64,000 bases of DNA from Sympetrum striolatum (GCA_947579665.1 OX388341.1:25987147-26051146), one strand, 5' to 3'; counted from the stretch's first letter, positions 13,190-26,390 are shown. Program-made: numbers and translations. Notes: a model not told the origin generated them from the sequence alone.

Positions 13190-14450
13190 CCTAATTAATC
13201 ACGATATGAGTCATCTAATTAAAATTTAATAATACACGACTAATTAACGCAGCCTCTATTTCGCATTGTGTAGGTATGATTACGCGAGTTTAAACGGAAA
13301 CCCTTGCAAATTCCGAAAATATTATTTTCCAATTTCAACACTCGCGACCCGCAACTTCACAGAATTATTATTTTCTTTCAGCGGCTCCGCCATGCATAAA
13401 ATTACGATTCCCGCGTATCGGAATTAATTTTAATTAGTTCGAGTGCATAGAGCTTTCGAGGGAGAGTCAAATTAATAACGTATAGGCGACTTTTCTATAA
13501 TTTCGAAGGATTCCGGCTAATCTCGGATGAATCCGCTCCCCAGATAAATCCGCGAGCAGTGGTTTCCCCCGGATATCAATTTAATCATTCGGACGAGAGC
13601 ACGTGCGACGCGTGTTTATGGCGAGCACGCCCGTGAGTATTTCAGCTTTCTCTCTCCCGGGCGAGTTAAGGATCGATAAATGAATCCCTCATGTGTACGA
13701 TGAGGGAGGGTCCAGTCGAGGGCAATTGATTTTCCCTCCATCTATGGCATCGACGTAGCGGGCTCATTAGCGGGATCACGCCGGCAAAGGGGCTTCGAGG
13801 GGAGTGGAGAAAAAGGCATCGCGGGAGGCCATTAACCAAAGGACAACGAAGGAAAAACCGCCAGAGATGCTCGGGGGGATGATGCCTTTCGGAGGGTCTC
13901 TAGAATCTCATGGACGACGAGAGAGGAAGTAGATGAAGAGGGACTCCGACGAAAGGGAAGGAGATGAGGCTTGCAGAGGTGCTTTGTGTTGATGTTCGTG
14001 CATTGACATTATGGTGACGTCACGAACACCTGTGGCTCTGGACACCTCTGCAAACGACCTACGCCCGAAGCATCCCCGCCAGAAAAAAGGGATAGTTTCC
14101 CAAAGTTTTAAATGCTTCTCCGGAGAAGAAGTTATGCAGCAAGCGCGAGGGAGAAATCTTTACTTACGCGGGAGTTTTGCGAGTTTTCCTAGACAATGAG
14201 CTGCCGGGATTAGGTTTTATCAAATGACGGCCCTCTTCAATTCTCGGAATGAATGTTTCCTGAACGTGCTTTTTATTTGATTAGTTTTAGTTTTCCGGAA
14301 CGGTCTCCTCCGAATAAACTACCCGACTGCCAATTACGGGCTCTGGGTATTTGTTTTCCATCTCCTCGATAATTGCGAGTGGATTTAAATTATGCGCTGG
14401 TAGTTTTTCGGCATTGAATACTCGAGCTAGGATCAAATAAAAGGATGGAG
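13190..14450. promoter_or_regulatory. Candidate regulatory island rich in TAAT/ATTA cores
   Basis: About 13190-13650 combines many ATTA or TAAT homeodomain-type cores with CpG-containing complex sequence, an E-box-like CACGTG near 13600 and no simple repeats. A GA-rich part follows at about 13790-13990. In animals such text is typical of conserved non-coding or enhancer DNA. Only the motif density and composition are seen here, and conservation cannot be tested. No reading frame longer than about 62 codons occurs. It might equally be unconstrained GC-richer sequence. Confidence 0.3.
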
Positions 14451-15750
14451 TGTAATGATTAGAAATTCATATCCTTCAAAGAAATTATTTTCTTTTGGTA
14501 TGAATTTTGTAAATGTCACCAATATTTCTATTTTTAATACTGCTCCATTAGGATTCCGTTAATTATCTCGAAAAATTACACAGTATGGGGAATATTAGCG
14601 CTATCCTGAAATAATGCATATAATTTCTTTACTTTATTTCATACAAAATGGCGGTATTAATTTTCACACATAATTTTTTTCTACGCTAATTATTTTCGGT
14701 TTTGAGCTCACTATGTACTCATTAGACTCGTCAAGCTCGAATTATGGATCTTTCTACTAAAAATTGATGGACATATGAGTATTATATAATTGGATTCAAA
14801 AATTGTATATTTTTAGCTTTCATTGTTACCTAATATGTGTTTCAATACACAATATTAAACATTATATAGGGTATTTATGTTTGTCAAAAAGTGATTAAAC
14901 CGAGCTTCCAAAAAGTAAAATCTCCTTTGCAAATTTCTTTTCATTTTTAATATATTACTCAATTTCAAGTGATTAATAAAATGTGGTTGTTAAATTATGT
15001 GGAAGTCTTTAGTTTTAATTCAAACTCTATTTACTGAATTCTATTGTAAGGCTTTTACTAACATGCACTCGTTTCAGCGCTTTTGAGATTTGAATAAAAT
15101 TGTATGAGGACTTAGTTTATTTCAGAAAAAAATTGATACCACTCATCAAATTGTTTTTCTTTGACTATTTAATCAGATATTTTGTAGTTAATTTTGCATC
15201 ACGCGGCTATATAAACCAGGAAAGAGCAAATAATTGCTACTCCAGGTTATAGGAATTTCAAATTACTAAGGCTTTAATTCAATCTAAAGAATATCAATTC
15301 AATAGAATTTTATTGGTTTGTCCTTAATCCAATAATAGGATTTTCATAAATCTTCCCTATATTGGATGAGCAAATGCAGTTGTATATTTGTTGTTCATTT
15401 TGCATTTACATCTTGGTAAGATTAGTAAGTAGGGTCTGGTGGTAACGTTATCCCATTTGATAATAAGCTTTAATAACATTGTAAAATATTACACATATAA
15501 ATACAAATTATTAACGCTAATCTTTTTAACTAAATCTAGATGCTGATTAGTTAACTGATCCACTAACTTTATGCAATAATTCCAAAACAGCATAATTGCA
15601 CCGATTTATATAAAATAAGAATTTATTTTATGATATAATACTATTTATGATGTACAGTATTTTCGTATATATTTTTTCATAACATATTAAATGTTTTTGA
15701 ACGGTTAACCTTCACTAAAATGGATGTAGGAGCTAGCTGCATTTTATCAA
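14450..15750. other. AT-rich non-coding DNA
   Basis: AT-rich, stop-dense sequence with no supported gene. It leads up to the perfect palindrome. Confidence 0.5.
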
Positions 15751-15809
15751 ATCTTTAACACTAGCCAAAATGAATAGTGTCCAAGGAGATCTGGTGGAAC
15801 TTCGTACCG

Positions 15810-15859
15810 AAGAATAATTTATTACAACACTTGTACAAGTGTTGTAATAAATTATTCTT
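15810..15859. repeat. Perfect 50-bp palindrome
   Basis: The left arm 15810-15834 is the exact reverse complement of the right arm 15835-15859, with no spacer; the centre is TTGTACAA. Two near-identical 16-base direct words starting TCTTTAA flank or touch it, at 15752-15767 and 15856-15871 (14 of 16 match). The arrangement could come from a mobile element remnant, a palindromic duplication at a break, or an assembly foldback. The perfect arms and absent loop argue against a microRNA precursor. Confidence 0.95.
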
Positions 15860-15871
15860 TAATACTAGTCA

Positions 15872-16452
15872 TTTTCTTATAAATCTCCGAAACAAGCATG
15901 GAATTGTGCGATTGAAAGGAATTAGTATGTTTGATCGACTCTAGAAAGGTAATTTACCAGATATTTCCACGTTTATTCAAAATGTGTTGAAACTTGTAAG
16001 TATTATTTAGTAATATATCCTCTTCTTGACCATAAAGCCTTTAATATCTTTCAATTCCAATTAATTAATTTTTTTCTCTTTTAAGCATTATTCAATATAT
16101 CTTAAAGTTATGAATGTGAATTTTATTTACCTTTCCTTACATTAATTCAAATGGTTATTTACTCTAATTTTGTTTATTAAAGGTTAATAATGAAATGACA
16201 AATAGATGATGGATTAATAAAGTTATATTGGCGAGTATTAGTATTTCTGAGAAGAAGTAAATTAGATGGAGGCTAATATATTAATTTAATAATGTTTAGA
16301 AGAAATGAAAAATAGGCTTACATTACTGCATGTATATCATTGCTTTGAACGGTACCTTAGAAGATTCTTCTGAGTGAAAAATGTAGGATCTTTTAGTGAC
16401 AATTTTTCTCTTGTAATATTTCTCAGCTGAACTGCTAATATCTCAAAACAGT
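15872..16452. other. AT-rich non-coding DNA
   Basis: No supported feature lies between the palindrome and the dispersed repeat. Confidence 0.5.
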
Positions 16453-16700
16453 AGTTAGTTAGTTAGTTGGACCCTTTATTGGCGAGGTTAGGCCCAGGTG
16501 GGCCTCTCTTCCACCTAACCTCGTATGTCGTTACATTTAAACTTATTAAAAACTCAACTTATTAAAAAAATACAAAAAAAAGAGTAGGGTGTGGGAAAAA
16601 ATCTATGCAACTGAAGGTTGACTAAGAAAAAACCCACGTTGCGGGAAAACACCCACAAAGAAGGTGGGTGAAAAAAAAACCCGCGAAAACACAGTAATAG
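16453..16700 (-). mobile_element. Dispersed repeat family, copy 1 (retroelement-like 3' end)
   Basis: This region matches 47291-47486 over its whole length with indels. On the minus strand it runs from words near 16700 to a terminus at 16469 followed by four AACT-type units (16453-16468, GTTA on plus). Near that terminus the minus strand holds a strong hairpin (arms 16483-16492 and 16514-16523, 10 bp, 21-base loop) and an AATAAA signal about a dozen bases from the end. A hairpin, AATAAA and a short tandem tail resemble the 3' end of a non-LTR retrotransposon or a dependent SINE. No reverse transcriptase is present, so the class is inferred. Confidence 0.65.
16483..16523 (-). repeat. Terminal hairpin of the dispersed repeat
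   Basis: Ten-base arms CGAGGTTAGG and CCTAACCTCG pair perfectly around a 21-base loop. The second copy keeps eight pairs of this stem (47305-47312 with 47334-47341). Retention in both copies, despite loop changes and a 2-base length difference, suggests that the structure matters for the element, for example for recognition by a reverse transcriptase. Confidence 0.8.
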
Positions 16701-16704
16701 AAAT

Positions 16705-18340
16705 AAATACAATAATAAATAAAATAAACAGTAGGCAGTGAACCGAAATAATATTCTGCTGCAATAATTTTATTTCTATTGGCTTCTGCTATAATTAAAT
16801 TTCTTATTTCACCATGTCATTAATATTACATTCAATACATCCGACCATACCCAAAATTGATTTAATTATATGTAATCCAATATATTTAGTGAAATGTATA
16901 TTCCTTTGTTTCTGTTAATTTAATTAAATTTTATTGGGAATTTTAGAAGGGAATAATAAATTCGTTAGTATCGGTTCAGTTCGCTAAATTTATTCCAAAG
17001 TCCATAATTGGTGTTTCCTTCTTGTGCCTATTTTTTGGTTTTTGTATGTTTAGTTTTTCTAACGCGGAGATGTTTGAAGATTGCACGGAAAAGATTTGCA
17101 AAGAATAAATACATAAAATTTATATTCCAGATTTAGGTTGAGGAACAATTTATGAAGTGCTATTGCGTTTCTTCTCAAATGGTAAAAGGAATACAAGAAA
17201 AAATTGAATTTTTCAAAATAAATAACAATCTTTTCCTAGTAAATCACAGGCATTTCTCACTCATTTCTCATTCACTTTGTATCATAGTAAATGACATGAT
17301 CGATTACTTTATTAATTTATCTAGTAATTTATATTTTTTAAAGGCTTAAGTAAAATAAGAGGTGAATATTTCATGAACATTCTCAGTAATAATGTACTTT
17401 TTGTGATGTGGGTGATTGATAACGGGATTTTTCGCTCTAGAGAATTTTTGTAAATGTTACTGCAGTAGTTATCATGGTGAATTTTAAATTAGGGAAGGCG
17501 ACTAAAATATGGAATCCCCCGTACCTAATCTAAATAAATATTTAAACTATAAGGACCTTATTTTAAATGAGATTGATTTAGAATCGTCTGCGATTGTTAT
17601 ATTTGCTAATCAGCCCTCATAATCTCTTAAATGAGATTGTTTCTCTACGGAATTATCAGATGTTTCTTGACTTTCAATACAGCAATATTTCTTTCATTTA
17701 AACTTTCAGAAAATGCGTAAAATAATAAAAAAGGTTTCTAAGGATCTCACATTTAAAAAAATGTTGTTATTATTTTAGAAAAAGGTACAACAATTGTGAC
17801 ACTTCCATACTCGAAATTAAATTCATCGCCTTTTTTTTAAGGATTAATTTTGAAATTTTGTTATAGTCAACGACTCTTATATATTAAAAAAATCAATAAT
17901 CGATTTCTAATTTGATATAGGATATATTATTTAAGAGAGAGATTGTCCACCTTCCAAAAAAAAGACCATTTATCATTGGCCATTTTGCATTTGCTTTAAA
18001 TTATTTTTCAAAGACATCTGTTGAATAAAACAAGTAGATACACATCTATAAAGACTATAACATGTCTTATTTGAACTATTTTTTGTGAGAAATATTCCAG
18101 AACTTCGCCATATATTTCCGTCCAGGAGGATGTAGTCCATTAAGTATAAGATAATTAATTTAATGGTAGCATCGATTTAATGATGACTTCTGTAAAAATG
18201 TAAGTGAATCAATTAATTGAACGTTTGCGAAGCATCTCACATATTTCCATCGTCATCTACGTCTTATATGGCAAATTACGTTATTTTCACTGTTCACACT
18301 TTAATATATAAGATAGGAAGTTTTACTTAAATAGATTAAT
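16705..18340. other. AT-rich non-coding DNA
   Basis: AT-rich with homopolymer runs of A and T. Frames are short. No gene or repeat pair noticed. Confidence 0.5.
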
Positions 18341-19460
18341 CAAAGTTGAAATATTGTCGTCCAATGCCTTCGAATGTTACGGAGACGCGCGACGATGCAT
18401 GCAATCCAAGTTCCTCCACTCCATCCCTCCTACGAAAGAAACATCCTCCAAGCTAATTATTATATTAAGGTTTGCTCCTCGGCATGTTCAAAGAGATCTC
18501 CCCAAACGAATTTGGGATGGAGTGGCGGTCCAGCGATTAAAGACGGATTTGAGGGGAAGTGGAGGGGCGAGATTGGTCGGTGCACACGACGAGAGGCTAC
18601 GAAGTGATAGGAGTAGATGAGGGAAGAGATGTTTTTAGTCGTGGAGGGAAACAGCGTATTGGAAATGGAGGAGTGGGTGATGAAAGGGTAAGAAAAGTGG
18701 AGAGAGATATTTCAGAGCTCTGGAGGCAGTGGGTTGAAAAAGGGAGGGGAGACCTCGGAGGAAGAGCGCCGGGAGAGTCGGGCCAAGGAAGCATTTTTTT
18801 CGGATGAGAGCGAGGCCTAAGGCGGCCACGATGGCAGAGGGTGGAACAGTCCCACAGTGCCAATAAATATTATTTCGAGCGTGCAAGCAAACTCAATTTC
18901 GTGTGTTATATGGTTTCGGTGCTACGCCAAAAGCAGTTTCATTCTTCATTTTCATTTATTTTCTCTCTCTCGTTTTTTTCGCACCGTTCTCTCAGCACCC
19001 TCCGAATCGTTTCTCTATGATCCCTTTTCATCGCCGCCGCTTCGTCACAAAATGCCGAAAACTTCATAAACCAAAGTCAGATACAAGAGAGCGAGAATTT
19101 GCTTCGGGTCTCGTAATAGGCTTTTTATGATGGAGTCGCTCTATCACGCTCCCAAGACCGGAGGTTTATTATGTCACTGAGAGCGATGCCGGGAAGAAAC
19201 AGCACTTAAGTATTGTTCTGTTTAAAGTAAATGAATGAAAGAGATGTGCTGAGTGCCGACTATTTTTGTTTGCTCCATTCCGGTTGTGTATATTGCACCG
19301 CTGTAAAAGTTCGTCGGCAGCGATTGCTCACGCCAATCACTAAATTGAGTGCGGCGCCCAAGACAAGTAAAAGCACAGGCAAAACGAAATTCATAGATTT
19401 TACGACTATTTGTATCCATGGTTTTTGAAGAAAAGAAGATAAGTTCAGGAAACATTAATG
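18340..19460. other. GC-richer island with GA-rich then CT-rich parts
   Basis: The plus strand is GA-rich at about 18545-18790 and CT-rich at about 18950-19050. Both strands carry overlapping frames of 65-88 codons with biased composition and no recognisable domain. I see no gene. Confidence 0.45.
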
Positions 19461-19544
19461 TCCGTATTTAGGGGTTATTAGAAAAGATTTTAGACTAGAT
19501 GTTACTTTTTCTAGAGAATTGATTATTAATAAACACTGAATATA

Positions 19545-19730
19545 ATCACTCCTGAAGATGATAGCATGGATATATATTAATTTAATTGTACAGCTTACGG
19601 GAGGTTTTTGAAGGTTTTTTCTCCCTTCTTTGGGCAAATGCCAGGCTTTAAATCATTTTTGTTTCCCTTAAACGTTGCCACCTGGCCAGAAGGCCAACTT
19701 GTCACATAGTCTTAAATAAATAAATACTGA
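19545..19730 (+). mobile_element. Probable retroelement remnant with TAAA tail
   Basis: A CTCCTGAAGATGATAGCAT motif at about 19550-19568 resembles the sequence at 37053-37071. About 130 bases further on, a short GC-richer segment (19674-19705) ends in a (TAAA)3 run at 19715-19727. Such a tail is typical of insect non-LTR elements. No coding motif remains, and the two halves may not belong together. Confidence 0.3.
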
Positions 19731-20240
19731 AATATAGTACATTGGTTCCTTAGAAGGTCAGTAATCTGGGTCTTTCCGTTGTTTCCGAATACTGGCAGTA
19801 GCTCAAGTTGGAGCGCTGAATTAGACGGTTATTAGAGATTTTTAAGCCTGTAAGTTTTTAAAGTAATAGAGAAACTAATCCATTAAATTTGTACCTCTAT
19901 TGATATTATTATCTGAATACACTCCTTTAATGAATGACTTGTTACGAAGAATATTAAACAATAATATAACATAAAAATAGATTATTTTGTTGTTATTAAA
20001 TAATCTTCAAACTACAGGGTACATTTTTTCTTCGTTTATTTATTTCCGACCAGAGCTCAATAATTTCAATGAAGTATTCAATTATCGTTCTAGGAAAGTT
20101 TTATTGGTCAAATTTACCATCTGTTTATCAGACATTTTTCGGTTACCATGGTGATCATCATAATAAAGGAGGATCCGTAGTGAAAACGAAATTCCTAGAT
20201 GACAAAGGAAACGTAGGAGCTCGCGTTTTACCAAGATTTC
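19730..20240. other. AT-rich non-coding DNA
   Basis: No supported feature seen. Confidence 0.5.
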
Positions 20241-20900
20241 TGGATGCTTCCAAAATTAAAAAGTGTTATCCTGCCTCTCACTACTCGAATCTTTCTACGC
20301 GCAAGTTACGAATTTTAATTTCTTCCTGCCATCCATCCAAGTCTCCGACACATCTCCTATGCTTCCCTCTGAGAATCGCTCTCGTTGTTGCCTCCTTGTC
20401 AAAGCGCCTTCCCATCCTTATTTTCAGCTCGTTAAATTTGCACTGAAGTAAGAGACGGTTCTTTCCCTCTCCTTTACGCTTCAGCCTCTTGAGGAACCAT
20501 ACCCCCCTTTCCACACGTCCCTCAAACTCCCCCCGCCCACCGCCTTGCAATTGGATTTGCTGTGCCCGCGTTGCCTTGAGAAACAGCCGGAGAGAGTCGG
20601 GAGAAAATAGGGAGGTTTTGCCGAAGGACGATGAGTGATACAAAGTGTTCGACTGGGAAGCAATAAAGACCGGAGAGAGAGCGTATCTCATGGCTTGGGG
20701 AGATCACTACTCAAGTGGCCTCTCCCTCCTCATATAGTTTGGTGCGTCTATATACCGACACACTTTTTCCTCTTCTTTCCGAAGCTTTCGTCTCTCTTAA
20801 ATCCTTCTCTCCCCTCCCACCGCCGTCTTCGAAAAGGGTCTTTCATTCCATTGATGTTTTTAGTTTGGATTTAGGTCGAGATGTGGCGTTGTAATATGAG
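20240..20900. other. CT-rich island
   Basis: Plus-strand pyrimidine tracts lie at about 20270-20550 and 20720-20830. The 136-codon minus frame at 20281-20691 is one of the longest in the window. It reads Gly, Arg and Lys-rich across the tract and overlaps frames on both strands, so I treat it as a chance frame. Confidence 0.5.
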
Positions 20901-22480
20901 GAAGATTTTTCAAAGGAAGCTTAATTTCCGTTGATCTCGAGCAGGACTCCTTTTTCTGTAGGCTCAACTTTCGCGATCAAAACATCCTTAAAAAAATAAC
21001 ATGGAAATATATTAGTGGAGTCATATATTGCCCCTGTTTTTGTTCCGCTTTGTGTTTTTTTAACAAGGTTCGATTTTCGTCGTAGAGACCTTGTTATATT
21101 TGGCTATTGAACGCGTAACAATGTTCGACAAGAAACGAGCCACCATTAGAGCATAAATTTTCTTCAGCCCTCTCATCACGTTGTTATTCAATGCGTTGAC
21201 GAAGAATAGCATGGGAATTTGGTAATAGTAATTCGTTTCAAGATATCATCTTTTAGTGTTAAGTAATTGATTATTATACTATACTGGCCTAAATATAGAA
21301 GATAATGTTGTTAATTGAAAGCTTTTGCCTTAACCTATTCCGAAATGCAATGAATTTTTCGTAATGGATATTTCGTGATGCATTTTATATAGCTAGCTGG
21401 CATCTTCTTTTTAATATTACGCATTTAAACGATGATATCGAATCCGTGTTCTATTTTTCTCAAAAGGTTTCATATAATTTTAATTTTCAATTTCAATTTT
21501 TTAGTACCATCGGGATTTAATGAGTTAAATTAGAAACACATCGGCGGTAGAAAAGGAAACATATTCATCATAATTATTGGGTATTTAAAATTCAATTACA
21601 GGATACCTTTTTTATAGATTATGTAATCTAAACGCCATGTATTAAAAATAGTCGTATTATACTTTAAATTATGCAAGCATTGGAACAAAAGAACTAAAAT
21701 ATTAAATATTCTGCAGGAATCACTAGTCTATTAAAATATGGTATTTTCCTAAATCAATCATTTATTATATTGAAATCTAACTATGCACGTAGTTGCTCTG
21801 GGTTTCTGTTGTTTATAGTTTGTACTTTCAGATTTTTTCGGATTTATTTACTCAATTTCCTGGAAAATTGGCAAAATTAAAATGAACAGCAAATTGCCTA
21901 CATGGGTTTAGTCCAGCCCAAATATGATTATTGCTCATTTGCATATTGATGTCCCCTAAAATATTTATAATTAGTGTGGATGGTTTATGTAAGAAACTAT
22001 ATCAAACAATCATTCATAATGAATATTTCAGAATCTCCATCCTATTTTACTTAAGTTTCAACAGTTTAGTGAAATTTAATGCTGAAATCGATAAGAAATA
22101 CTCATTTCGCATTTCTCTCGCTTTTATCGTTAAATGTAACTAATTTTCTATAATATCTTTTGAGTATTTTCTAGTTCCAACGTAATGAAAAATATTATTT
22201 CTAGAATAATGATCAATGTGTCTTATGCTTATCTTACTGCAAACTGGTTTAGAATACCTGCGCAGAAAGTGAGAAGTTTGGTTCGAGTCTTAGTCATGTC
22301 ATATATTTCACTCCTGTTAATCCTTGGATTAATTAAGGCGCATGCCATCAAGTTCAAAGTAATTTTTTCGAGAAATATCTCCTGTTCAACTGCACATACT
22401 TCAAGCTTTGGAAGATAAAAATCTTTTACAAAAGTAGTCGCTAATTTATTGCAGGTATATCGTTATTTGAATTCTAGAAT
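20900..22480. other. AT-rich non-coding DNA
   Basis: AT-rich, stop-dense sequence. The 70- and 77-codon plus frames at 21931-22143 and 22185-22418 have no recognisable domain. No repeat pair noticed. Confidence 0.5.
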
Positions 22481-23240
22481 CATTAGAGGAGCGGTAAAGT
22501 TTTAAATGAGTCATCGAATTGCCTTTTTTATTCCATGGTCCGTAATTCTTTAGCAAATGCATCATATTTCCGCAATGTGAAACGATTTTCTACATTTTGA
22601 GAGAGTCTAGTTTCTAAGGGCCTTTCACAGCAGTCTCTAGAAAAGCGAAGAAGCCAGTTCAGACCATCAGATATCCAATCTTGACCGACGAAGCATCGCC
22701 TACGCCCTTCATATTTTTCCATCATTTCGTCATCTCCTGTTGCCGCACAGGTTCAATACCTCCGTCCATAAGCCCCTTTTTCAAATAGCCGCCTTTCTGC
22801 AGTATTTAGCCCCGTCCGTCCTTCGGTGGCTTCGCATTGCTCCACGAGTTGATGTGATACGGGCGAAGTGGGTTCGGTTTCCTCGGCAATGAGACCCGCT
22901 CACCTGCACTAATTGATTCGTGAGAACTTGATTGGCTTCTTGCGATTGGATCCCAACGAACCTGAGTGCATAATGGTGTACGCTGAGCTAACATGGCTTC
23001 TCAGCCACATTTCTGGATCTGAAAGAGCGGTATCTTTGCCACGTCATCGTCGAAATTTTGAAAAAAAGGGAAATTTCGCCAACTCCTCGCTAATTACGTT
23101 CCCAAGCGGTATTTTATTACGGCTCTCTTTTTATCTATTCATACCGACAGTCGGCTGCTAGACAGAAGCCAAAGATTTTCGGAGTAGGAGAAACAGGAAT
23201 ATCTTTTAGGGAGTGGGTAATCGCTGACGGTTATTGTTAC
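22480..23240. other. GC-richer island
   Basis: Mixed GC-richer sequence with CpGs. Overlapping frames of 62-82 codons on both strands lack domains. No gene is called. Confidence 0.45.
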
Positions 23241-24440
23241 GGTAGCCACCTCGATACTTGGAGTTATCTGATATGGCGCAAAACATCCATGATCGATTAG
23301 AAGATGATTATAGAAATGAAGATGAGATCTTCGACTCACTATAATGTATATACTATGGAAGTTGTAAATTTGTACGTTAGAAAAAGTCAGGATAGAAAGA
23401 CTATAAACTTGCAGTGGTTCTGCAACAAGAAAAACGTTTGCTTGTAAATATTTTCTTTTAGTGAACGCGTTCGATTTCAAAAACGTCGTGGTGATGAATT
23501 GCACATATTTGTTTCTGTATTTTATTGGATTTTAGCTAAATAATTTCCAGGTACTGATTAAACCTAATTAATTGGGGCTAAGGCACCATAGCAAACACTG
23601 CTAATGCTATCAATTTTTAACTACTCGTGTGCTCGTTGTATTCAAAATTTAATATATTAAGAGCTGATCCACTCTGTGTCTAAAGATAATGTAGATACAT
23701 TATGAAGAAATACAAAGAAGCATGGAGAAATTTTTACGAAGCAATCTTTTTATGTGAGGATAATTAACAACTACTACTTCGATAAAAGCACTCCCTAATA
23801 GAATTTGTTTGTGCGCAGTCTCCACTAAATTCTTAATAAAGGTTAAAAGAGTTAACGTAAGGATGTACAAGAATCTTTGTGTAATTTTAATTGTGTTCAT
23901 TAGGTTAAGTAGTCATTTATGATATATATCTTTTAAAATTTTTTAAAATTTTTGTGCTTGTTTCTGAGTCTCATTTTCAATTGTAATACTAATGTTGAGT
24001 GAACTTATATATGATATGTAAGAGAAAAAACAGAACAGAAAAAGTTACATAGAAGCTGTAACTAAATTTTATTTTATGTATAAACAGTGGTCCAAATTAA
24101 TTTATTGAAATTTTCGCCGTATGCGTTTGAGCATAATTTATGTGACAGAGTTAATGTTTCCCCTAGTTTTTGCGCAATTTATTTATTTATTCATCGGGAT
24201 GTACCCTTTTGTTACAAAAAATTTCACAGCACCAATACAATAATGATAGCTTCCTCTAATTTTTATTTCAAATGTCCTATACGTCACACTTATTTTTTCA
24301 GGCGAAGTTAAACCCTCTATCTTCGAAATATTTTGGTCAAAGAAACCTTCAATAATCCAGAAAGAGAACAATTCCATACTATGTCTAGCAAGCGTTAGAT
24401 GATCTACGGATATAGAAATATATTGGGTAATACTCCGTAC
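23240..24440. other. AT-rich non-coding DNA
   Basis: AT-rich sequence. The 121-codon minus frame at 23139-23504 runs in from the island and has no recognisable motif. No other feature supported. Confidence 0.45.
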
Positions 24441-25400
24441 ATCCGAAACCAACGCGAGATCATTATGTCTGAAAGCTTACTGTAGCAAAATACATTTCTT
24501 CCGGTTTTGGTGGCAATACTTTCAGAAAATTACACTCAAAAGAATGGTTTTACGGCTTAGCTCTGGAGATTGAATCCTTCTGTTGCCGAGTGCTTCGATA
24601 TTAACTTGACAAACACGGAAAGCAGTGTAACTTCTTCCGAAGGTAATTAAATTTAGAGCCGTGCTCAAATTCTTAAAGACTACGAGGCCGTTTACCCGAG
24701 CTTCCGGCATCTGCACGCCATTCCGAAGTGATTGATATCCGAAGAAAATATCTCCGATACGTTCCATACCTCTATTTTTCGCCTTCTCGGTAATAAAAGG
24801 CGTCTTAAGGCTCAAATCTCTTTTCTTCTCTTCACCGAGGCTCAGAGTCAATTTCTTCCTCCCCCACCTGCCCTGCTACCTTTGCCTCCTCCCTCTAACT
24901 CCGAAACAGCGATCTCGTATCTAAAAATTCTCCCTCTCACGCCATTCTTTCTTTCGCCTCCCTACAATATCCCGCCATCGCCCGCTTTTTTCCTGCCTTC
25001 ATAACCCTTCCTTAACGGCTTAACTCCATCCTTCCTCCTTCCCTATGCTAAAATGTCCCTTCTGCACACCCACCCCTCTCCGCCCCACCGTTCACCCCTC
25101 TCCGAGACCCAACCGTCACTTGTAGTCGCGAAATGAAACATTCCACTTTGCCAGGAGACCAAAATACTATTATCTTTCCCTTGAGCTCATCGTAGTCTCT
25201 GAAAGAAAATTGAACTGAATTTAATAATATTTGGCGCGGAAAGAATTTGAGGGGAAGGTGGGGTTCTGAAGAGGGTGGCAAGGAATGGGGAGGAATGGTA
25301 TGAGTACAAAAGGAAAGGAGATGGCTGAAGGGGAAATGGGAGGAAGCGAGAGGGTGAATCAGAAAAGAGGGTTGGAAATCCTATCCTTCTTTATTTTCAA
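24440..25400. other. Island: CT-rich then GA-rich
   Basis: The plus strand is CT-rich at about 24830-25110 and GA-rich at about 25240-25375. The 109-codon minus frame at 24522-24851 overlaps a plus frame and shows no recognisable domain. No gene is called. Confidence 0.5.
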
Positions 25401-26390
25401 AATAAATTCCTCCAATATTCGAGGTTTATTTCTTCAGTTAGGATGGTTATTAGATTATTGACCGTGACCAGAAAATTTGGAAAATATATTTTATTCATTT
25501 ATTTTATAATTCCGATGTAGTTAATCACAAGGAGAAATGGCAACGTTATGTTTTCTCCATTCAACAACCATTACAAACACAGTTTCAAGGTCCTGTAAAC
25601 ACCTACAGAATATTAGTATTTCACAACCTCGCTCATTAACTAGACTGGTTTACATACTAAGCTAATTTACATTTGAATACAAAATACGCTAATTTTAAGT
25701 TGGAAAATAATCTATAACCACTACTAACCCCATATGCGGTTAGTAATTAACTCTAGCTATTCCTCGGAAACCTTACATATACAAATGCTGATCATCAGTA
25801 CGCAATGCAATATTTCAAAATAACTGCCCACAAATTTAGCTGATTGACACTTGATTCAGATTTCTGAGTCCAGATTAAAATTTATTGCAGTTATGATAGT
25901 AACATAAACACAATTTATACTGATGATTCCTGTTGAAATACTTTTCCAATAATTAAAACATAAGTAAACTATCGAAGATAATCAAATACATTTTATATTT
26001 AAAGTAAATCAATCATATCTCATAATATATAATAATTTATACGAATAACATATATTAATTTACAAACTACGAAAGTCAATAAAATTTTAATATTACAAAA
26101 AGAATGCAATATTAGAATGGCTATTAGTATTGAGTAGTATGATTATTCATACAAAGCAAAATTTTATGTGAATAGAAAATAAAAAATCTGATGTGGCCAG
26201 CGCATGACTTTCTCCATACATAAGACGTTAATATTCATCTACGACAGTATTTTCGAACTTTATATTCAATCTAAACTTGAAAGATAAGTGATAAATTTAT
26301 ATCATATTATCTTTTACGTCACAAACATTATAAATAATGTTTTTTGGGACATGTTGAATGAAAAACGATGAAATTGGCCTTTCACCCACA
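25400..26390. other. AT-rich non-coding DNA
   Basis: No supported feature seen before the tandem composite. Confidence 0.5.

Noticed and set aside
15810..15859. MicroRNA precursor or bacterial-type terminator
   Set aside because: Perfect arms with no loop do not fit a microRNA precursor, and the surrounding DNA is animal-like, so a Rho-independent terminator makes no sense.
20281..20691. 136-codon minus-strand open frame
   Set aside because: It runs through a CT-rich tract, so the minus strand is purine-rich and has few stops. Residues are biased to Gly, Arg, Lys and Glu, other frames overlap it and no domain is recognised.
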